Source: a virus. From it: a stretch of DNA of 64,000 nucleotides. Location: positions 124,001-188,000 of IMG/VR virus record IMGVR_UViG_3300030098_004828. One strand, 5' to 3'. The notes beneath the pieces are model-generated. The model saw only the letters and a list, made by a program, of their open reading frames with translations. It searched no databases and had not been told where the DNA came from. Both the position numbers and the translations under genes were made by a program. Below, piece after piece: positions 59,530-64,000 of the stretch; within the stretch, counting starts at the first letter, position 1, and every line of letters starts with the position of its first letter.

Positions 59530-61901
59530 TGAAAAATAAGAAAAAAGAATATGGCGGTTCGGGTGGAAGAACTACAGCTCTAAGAAACTTCATGTATGAT
59601 AAGAAGAGAAATAAACCATTTGGTGAAGATATTGATGATTTATATGAAGCTAGATTTGGTAGCTGGTTAAAAGATAAATGGGATGCTAATAAAGATACAA
59701 TTCAAAAATATGCAGACTATGCTTCTTATGTCCCTGTTATTGGAAAAGCTGCAGGTTTTGTTAGTGCAGGTATAGATACATATGATGCCTATCAAGCGTA
59801 TCAAGCAGGTGATATGGATACCTATAGAAAGGAAAGAAATAAAGCTCTTACAACTGCTATGTTTAGTGGTACACCTGGACAATATGTTAAAGGTGCAATT
59901 AAAACTGGTATAAAAAAAGCTACTCCACAATTAGCAACAAAGACTACTGCTCATGTAACTAAAACAGGAATTAAAGATGGGAGTAAAGAATTACAAGATA
60001 CAACACAAGAAAATCCTATTATTGATAGTTCAATACCAACAGGAGCAAATGTTAAAGATCCAAGAGAAATGGCTAGTATAGGTATAGAAACAAGAGAAAT
60101 TTTACATAATCAAATAACTAATCAACTTTTAAATCAAGTAGAAAATGAATGGACTACTGATCTTCAAAAAGATAGAAATAATGTTACAGGTAAAAGTTCT
60201 ACAGATTATACTGTAGATTTTATAGAAAATACACCAGAATATTCTTCATTAAATAATATAGAATTACCCTTTGGAAGTGTATCTGTAAACTCTCCCTTTA
60301 CTCATAAATCATATATAACTGAAGGTGGAAAATCAAATAAAGATGTTAATGATAAATATATAGAAAATATTAGTATTAATAATGATATATCTAAAGTAAA
60401 AAGTTTTAAAGAAGAATCAGATTTAACAATGGATACTTTATATAGAGAAGATGATTGGAGTGATTATAATGTTGCACAACATAATGATGTTATAAGAATA
60501 CAAAAAGAATTAGTAAATAATGGATATGATATTGGAGATTCTGATAATGAAATTGTAAATAGAACTATAGAACCTAGATATAAAAATAAAGGTGTAGATG
60601 CAAAGTTTGGAAATAAAACTAAAAAAGCATGGTTTGAATATCAATTTAATAAATTAAATATTCAAAATAAAAATTTAATGACAGCATCTTATTATGATAA
60701 ATTAGAAAATTCTGATGATGTAAATTGGAAATTTAATATATATAATTCTAAAAATAAAAAGTTTAATTATGAAAATGCCAGATCTAAAGAGTATAATCAA
60801 GATGATAAATTAGCTTATATAGAAAGTATTGATGGTATAATGTCTCCTGATGAATATAAAAATACTGAAGAAATTTTAAACTTCTTAGATAATAGTATAC
60901 CTGAATTAACTAAAGATATGTTGGTAGAGATAGATCATAATTGGGTAAGCAATACAGTTTTAGCAATGATTAAAGATAAAGTACCAGTAAATTTAGATAA
61001 AATTGATCCAGGTGTTTTAGAGTATTTTGATATAGATGAAATTAATATTAATACAGATCCTAAAAAATTAGCAGTATTAACTGCTTATAATCTTATAAAT
61101 AATTATTCTAAAATAAAATCACATTTAGAAACTTCTCAATCTTTATCAGAAAATATTGAAGAATATCAAATAAGAGATCTTGCTAGTTTTAAAATGGGTA
61201 ATAGATATATAGACCAAAGACCTGATGAATATACAGATAAAGAAATATTAGAAAATCAATTAATGACTGCAGAAAATTTAAGAAGGTTATTAGAGAATGA
61301 AACTGTTGCTGATAGAAATAAAATATTATCTACTGATAACGCTCAAGAAATTATAGCTAATGCAAAAAATGCTTTAAGTATTAGTACAGGAAATATTGAT
61401 AATATAGCTAATACTTCAAATATTAGAAATAAAATAAAAACTAAAGGTGGAGAAATAAAAGAACCAAAGTATACAGGAAAGTATGCAAAGTATGGATATC
61501 AACTTGATAAAGAATGGGCAGCAAAAAAAGAATATGAAAATGGTGGAGATATTGATTCAAAATTAGAAAAAACTTTATTAAGTAAAAAATGGATTAAACC
61601 TAGAGAACATAAGCATAAAAAATTTAATATGGCTTCGTTACCAACGCATATAATATTAAATTCTCTTGATTTAAAGTATATGAAAAGAGGAGGTGATTAT
61701 CCTGATATGGGAGTAAAAATTAAAATATATAATGATTATTTAAATGGTGTTTTTGATAAAATGGATAATAAAGAACATAAAAAGAAAGCGCATAAAATAG
61801 TTAATAAATTAAATAGATTTTATATGTATGATGCAAGAGATAATAATCAACATGTATTTGATTATATGAAATCACAGTTAAGTAAGCCTAAGAATAAATA
61901 G
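59529..61901 (+). CDS. Large virion protein with peptidoglycan-binding domain
   Basis: A 790-residue protein directly after the muzzle. The N-terminus contains FGSWLKDKWDANKDTIQKYADYASYVPVIGKAAGFVSAGIDTYDAYQAY, a partly hydrophobic segment. At about 318-380 RIQKELVNNGYDIGDSDNEIV, then VDAKFGNKTKKAWFEYQ, is a PG_binding_1 domain. The C-terminal 90 residues (THIILNSLDLKYMKRGGDYPDMGVKIKIYNDYLNGVFDKMDN ... RFYMYDARDNNQHVFDYM) are a signature I recall at the ends of many Bacteroidetes-phage tail or cargo proteins. It may be ejected into the cell wall during infection. It overlaps the muzzle stop by one base. Confidence 0.7.
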   Translation: MKNKKKEYGGSGGRTTALRNFMYDKKRNKPFGEDIDDLYEARFGSWLKDKWDANKDTIQKYADYASYVPVIGKAAGFVSAGIDTYDAYQAYQAGDMDTYRKERNKALTTAMFSGTPGQYVKGAIKTGIKKATPQLATKTTAHVTKTGIKDGSKELQDTTQENPIIDSSIPTGANVKDPREMASIGIETREILHNQITNQLLNQVENEWTTDLQKDRNNVTGKSSTDYTVDFIENTPEYSSLNNIELPFGSVSVNSPFTHKSYITEGGKSNKDVNDKYIENISINNDISKVKSFKEESDLTMDTLYREDDWSDYNVAQHNDVIRIQKELVNNGYDIGDSDNEIVNRTIEPRYKNKGVDAKFGNKTKKAWFEYQFNKLNIQNKNLMTASYYDKLENSDDVNWKFNIYNSKNKKFNYENARSKEYNQDDKLAYIESIDGIMSPDEYKNTEEILNFLDNSIPELTKDMLVEIDHNWVSNTVLAMIKDKVPVNLDKIDPGVLEYFDIDEININTDPKKLAVLTAYNLINNYSKIKSHLETSQSLSENIEEYQIRDLASFKMGNRYIDQRPDEYTDKEILENQLMTAENLRRLLENETVADRNKILSTDNAQEIIANAKNALSISTGNIDNIANTSNIRNKIKTKGGEIKEPKYTGKYAKYGYQLDKEWAAKKEYENGGDIDSKLEKTLLSKKWIKPREHKHKKFNMASLPTHIILNSLDLKYMKRGGDYPDMGVKIKIYNDYLNGVFDKMDNKEHKKKAHKIVNKLNRFYMYDARDNNQHVFDYMKSQLSKPKNK

Positions 61902-61925
61902 CTATGTTAGATTATGTGGTTAGAA

Positions 61926-61947
61926 TTTAGTATATTATAATATATAG
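61926..61947 (+). promoter_or_regulatory. Late-type promoter box before 61961
   Basis: TTTAG followed by TATATTATAATATATAG lies 13 bases before the ATG. Confidence 0.52.
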
Positions 61948-61960
61948 TAGACTTTTTAAT

Positions 61961-64000
61961 ATGATGCAAAACCCAGAAAATATGATAAATCCCATGACTG
62001 CGGATATACAATCATGTCCTGTTGCTACACAGGATCCTGGTATACGAGCATCTAATACTGATCAAGCTGTTCAACTTGCTAATTATGGAGCAGCAAATAT
62101 GGAAGCAAAATGTGGTAAGTGTATATATTTTGATATATCAAAAAGAATGAAAAACTGTATAGATGAAGAAGATCCTGCAATAGGTTATTGTCATAGATGG
62201 CAATTTCAATGTCAAAAACAAAATACATGTGATGCTTGGGATGAGGGAGGTCCTATAAAATCTGAAAAACAATCATTACAAATGCAATCTGAATATCAAG
62301 AAGATGCTATAAGACAAGGACCACATGTTCCCAAAGAAGAAATAATGAGTTCTATTACTCCTGTTCAAGAAGAACAATTACCTGCTGAAGATATGAGTGC
62401 TGAAGAATATGTTACTGCTGCTAGACGAGGTGGTCAAGTTAGTAGCATTCTTAAAAAAAAAAGATTAGGTGGTATTAAAAAAGCACAAACAGGTTCGGGA
62501 TTACCTACTTATAAAGAATCTTGGGATGCAAATACAGATAATGTACAGAGTAAATATGATTCATATGAAGATTATGTAGCAGCTGCAGAACAATGGTGGG
62601 CAGATCAAGGAAGTAGTGATGATTCAGAAAATACAGAGAATACAGAAAACAATGAAGATACACCTTCAGATGAAAAAGGACCTTTAAAATGTGTTAAGTG
62701 TGTAGATGGTGCTATTGAACCAGTATTACCTCAAAAAGATAAAGAATTTTCTATATGTCCACAAGGATCATTTGATGCAAGTGTTGTACCAGATCCTTGT
62801 AATATGGAAAAGGATAAAAAAGATGATAAAAAAACAGAACCAGAAGATGTTGATATAAAAGCAACACAAAAAGGTAGACCTGGATCACCAAGTCCAGATC
62901 CTTATCATTTACCTTTTATGGATGATACTAATCTTGGTTTAGCTTTAGGAGCAGTTCATGGAACTCTTTATGATTTTGGTCTTATAGGGAATGAAAAAAA
63001 AGTAAAGGAAGAAGAAACAAAAAAAGAAGCAGATAAATTAGAAAATAAAGCAGAAGATGACGGAAGAGTTTCTTGTCAAAAATGTGAAGGAGGTTATCCA
63101 ATAAGCAATCTATTTAAAGACAAATGTCCAGAAGGTTGGGTTGAATCAAGTGATTCAAATCCTTGTGAAGAAGGTACAGATCCTGAAACAGATAAAAAAG
63201 AATCTACTGAAGATAGCACAGAAGAATCAAGCTTTGATAAAGCCTTTGCTGATGCAAGAGCTCAAGGATTAGATGAGTTTACTTGGAATGGTAAAAGATA
63301 TCATACTAAAACAAGAGAAGAAGTAGATGCTGAAAATGACCAAAAAACATTAGATATATTAGAAGGTGGAATACAACCACCTCAATCTCAATCTGAAATA
63401 GATATCCAAAATGAAAGAAATAAAATTTTATCAGGAGATGATCAATGGTGGAATCTAGATCCAAATCTTCAAAATCAATATAATGAAATAGATAGTAGAT
63501 CAACTACGGGAGCAAGATTAGGTCATGAATATAGTGCTTTACATGATTTTATAAAAAAAGCAACTCAAGGAACTGAAACAACAGATATAGAAAAATGGTA
63601 TCAAGGATATCTTCATAATATAGGTCAAGAAGAGCCTATGTCTTTTGAACAATGGAAACAAGATAAATTACCTTTTATGGATACATCACAGGTAGCTACT
63701 CCTAATGTAACTCCTCAAGATAATTCACAAGTTAACTTAACTGTTCCTCAAACAAATACTGCTGCTGACTTTAGTGTTATGGGAGAAGATGCTGATGGAG
63801 ATGGAATTCCTAATTCAATAGATTCAGATTTTGCAGGAACGACTCCAACTGTTGGACCAGAGAATCAACCGCCTCCAGCTCCAACAGAAATATTATCATG
63901 TCAATTTTGTGATAATGGATCTCCAAGAAGTGTACCACCTGTTGATGGTAAATGTCCAGAAGGAACAAGCCCAGAAGATGGTACAGATCCTTGTGCTAAG
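61961..64000 (+). CDS. Large Cys-rich virion protein, cut by the right edge
   Basis: An open frame of 680 codons with no stop before the window end. Residues 51-90 form a compact Cys motif (CGKCIYFDISKRMKNC, GYCHRWQFQCQKQNTC, then DAWDEGGPI; Cys 51, 54, 66, 77, 84, 90) that I recall in marine phage tail proteins. A basic RRGGQVSSI segment is near 160. Three copies of a 'C..C..G......CP.G....PC' unit begin at about 244, 372 and 647. FADARAQGLDEFTWNGKRYHT near 429 is a phrase common in large phage virion proteins. It is likely a cargo or tail protein. Confidence 0.68.
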   Translation, partial: MMQNPENMINPMTADIQSCPVATQDPGIRASNTDQAVQLANYGAANMEAKCGKCIYFDISKRMKNCIDEEDPAIGYCHRWQFQCQKQNTCDAWDEGGPIKSEKQSLQMQSEYQEDAIRQGPHVPKEEIMSSITPVQEEQLPAEDMSAEEYVTAARRGGQVSSILKKKRLGGIKKAQTGSGLPTYKESWDANTDNVQSKYDSYEDYVAAAEQWWADQGSSDDSENTENTENNEDTPSDEKGPLKCVKCVDGAIEPVLPQKDKEFSICPQGSFDASVVPDPCNMEKDKKDDKKTEPEDVDIKATQKGRPGSPSPDPYHLPFMDDTNLGLALGAVHGTLYDFGLIGNEKKVKEEETKKEADKLENKAEDDGRVSCQKCEGGYPISNLFKDKCPEGWVESSDSNPCEEGTDPETDKKESTEDSTEESSFDKAFADARAQGLDEFTWNGKRYHTKTREEVDAENDQKTLDILEGGIQPPQSQSEIDIQNERNKILSGDDQWWNLDPNLQNQYNEIDSRSTTGARLGHEYSALHDFIKKATQGTETTDIEKWYQGYLHNIGQEEPMSFEQWKQDKLPFMDTSQVATPNVTPQDNSQVNLTVPQTNTAADFSVMGEDADGDGIPNSIDSDFAGTTPTVGPENQPPPAPTEILSCQFCDNGSPRSVPPVDGKCPEGTSPEDGTDPCAK

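Noticed and set aside
1-64000. Alternative genetic code (TAG or TGA reassigned), as in some crAss-like phages
   Set aside because: TAG, TGA and TAA all end genes whose lengths and neighbours fit, and no long frame is broken by in-frame stops.

Overview
The window is 64 kb of an AT-rich tailed-phage genome that I read as a crAss-like phage (order Crassvirales) infecting a member of the Bacteroidetes. The strongest evidence is the right half. A TerL, portal, scaffold and major capsid block is followed by two small tail-ring proteins (45279-46870) and then a giant protein whose two ends match the crAss-like tail 'muzzle'. These calls come from remembered sequence patterns, not from a search. The genetic code looks standard: TAA, TAG and TGA all end well-supported genes. 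No tRNA, CRISPR array, integrase or insertion sequence was recognised.

Layout. From 1 to about 15.75 kb nearly all genes lie on the minus strand and form the DNA-replication and early module. They include a RusA-like resolvase, a Toprim primase, an SSB-like protein, a Sak4-type ATPase, a DnaB-type helicase, a DnaA domain IV-like protein, an SF2 helicase and an HNH nuclease. They are tightly packed, often with 4-base ATGA overlaps, and are interleaved with several one-helix membrane microproteins of 25-41 residues that are easy to miss. One plus-strand gene (5606-6136) sits inside this block behind a perfect 9-bp palindrome. From 11.5 to 16.1 kb genes are small and sparse; the gaps are rich in inverted repeats and hold a four-copy promoter-like element.

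At about 15.75-16.1 kb transcription diverges, with a GC-rich island in between. From 16.1 kb everything runs on the plus strand: small virion and lysis genes, a staphylococcal-type nuclease, a lysin-like protein, an HU/IHF-like protein, a PD-(D/E)XK nuclease, a GroES-like co-chaperonin, TerL, portal, scaffold, capsid, connector and tail proteins, large Cys-rich adhesin-like proteins, the giant muzzle, and two large proteins in the position of virion cargo. An A/T-only box of the form TTTG followed by TATATTATATATATAG recurs before many plus-strand units, and intrinsic terminators close several of them. This points to a phage-specific late transcription programme.

The most unusual object is the 4217-residue protein at 46876-59529. 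A crAss-like muzzle scaffold appears to be interrupted by two large insertions. The first (about residues 1680-3410) carries a reprolysin-like zinc protease with a propeptide-like region, Cys-rich repeats and two galactose-binding-like modules of the kind seen in secreted Bacteroidetes proteins. The second (about 3520-3940) carries a von Willebrand A domain. The phage seems to have turned its tail tip into a multidomain protease and adhesin.
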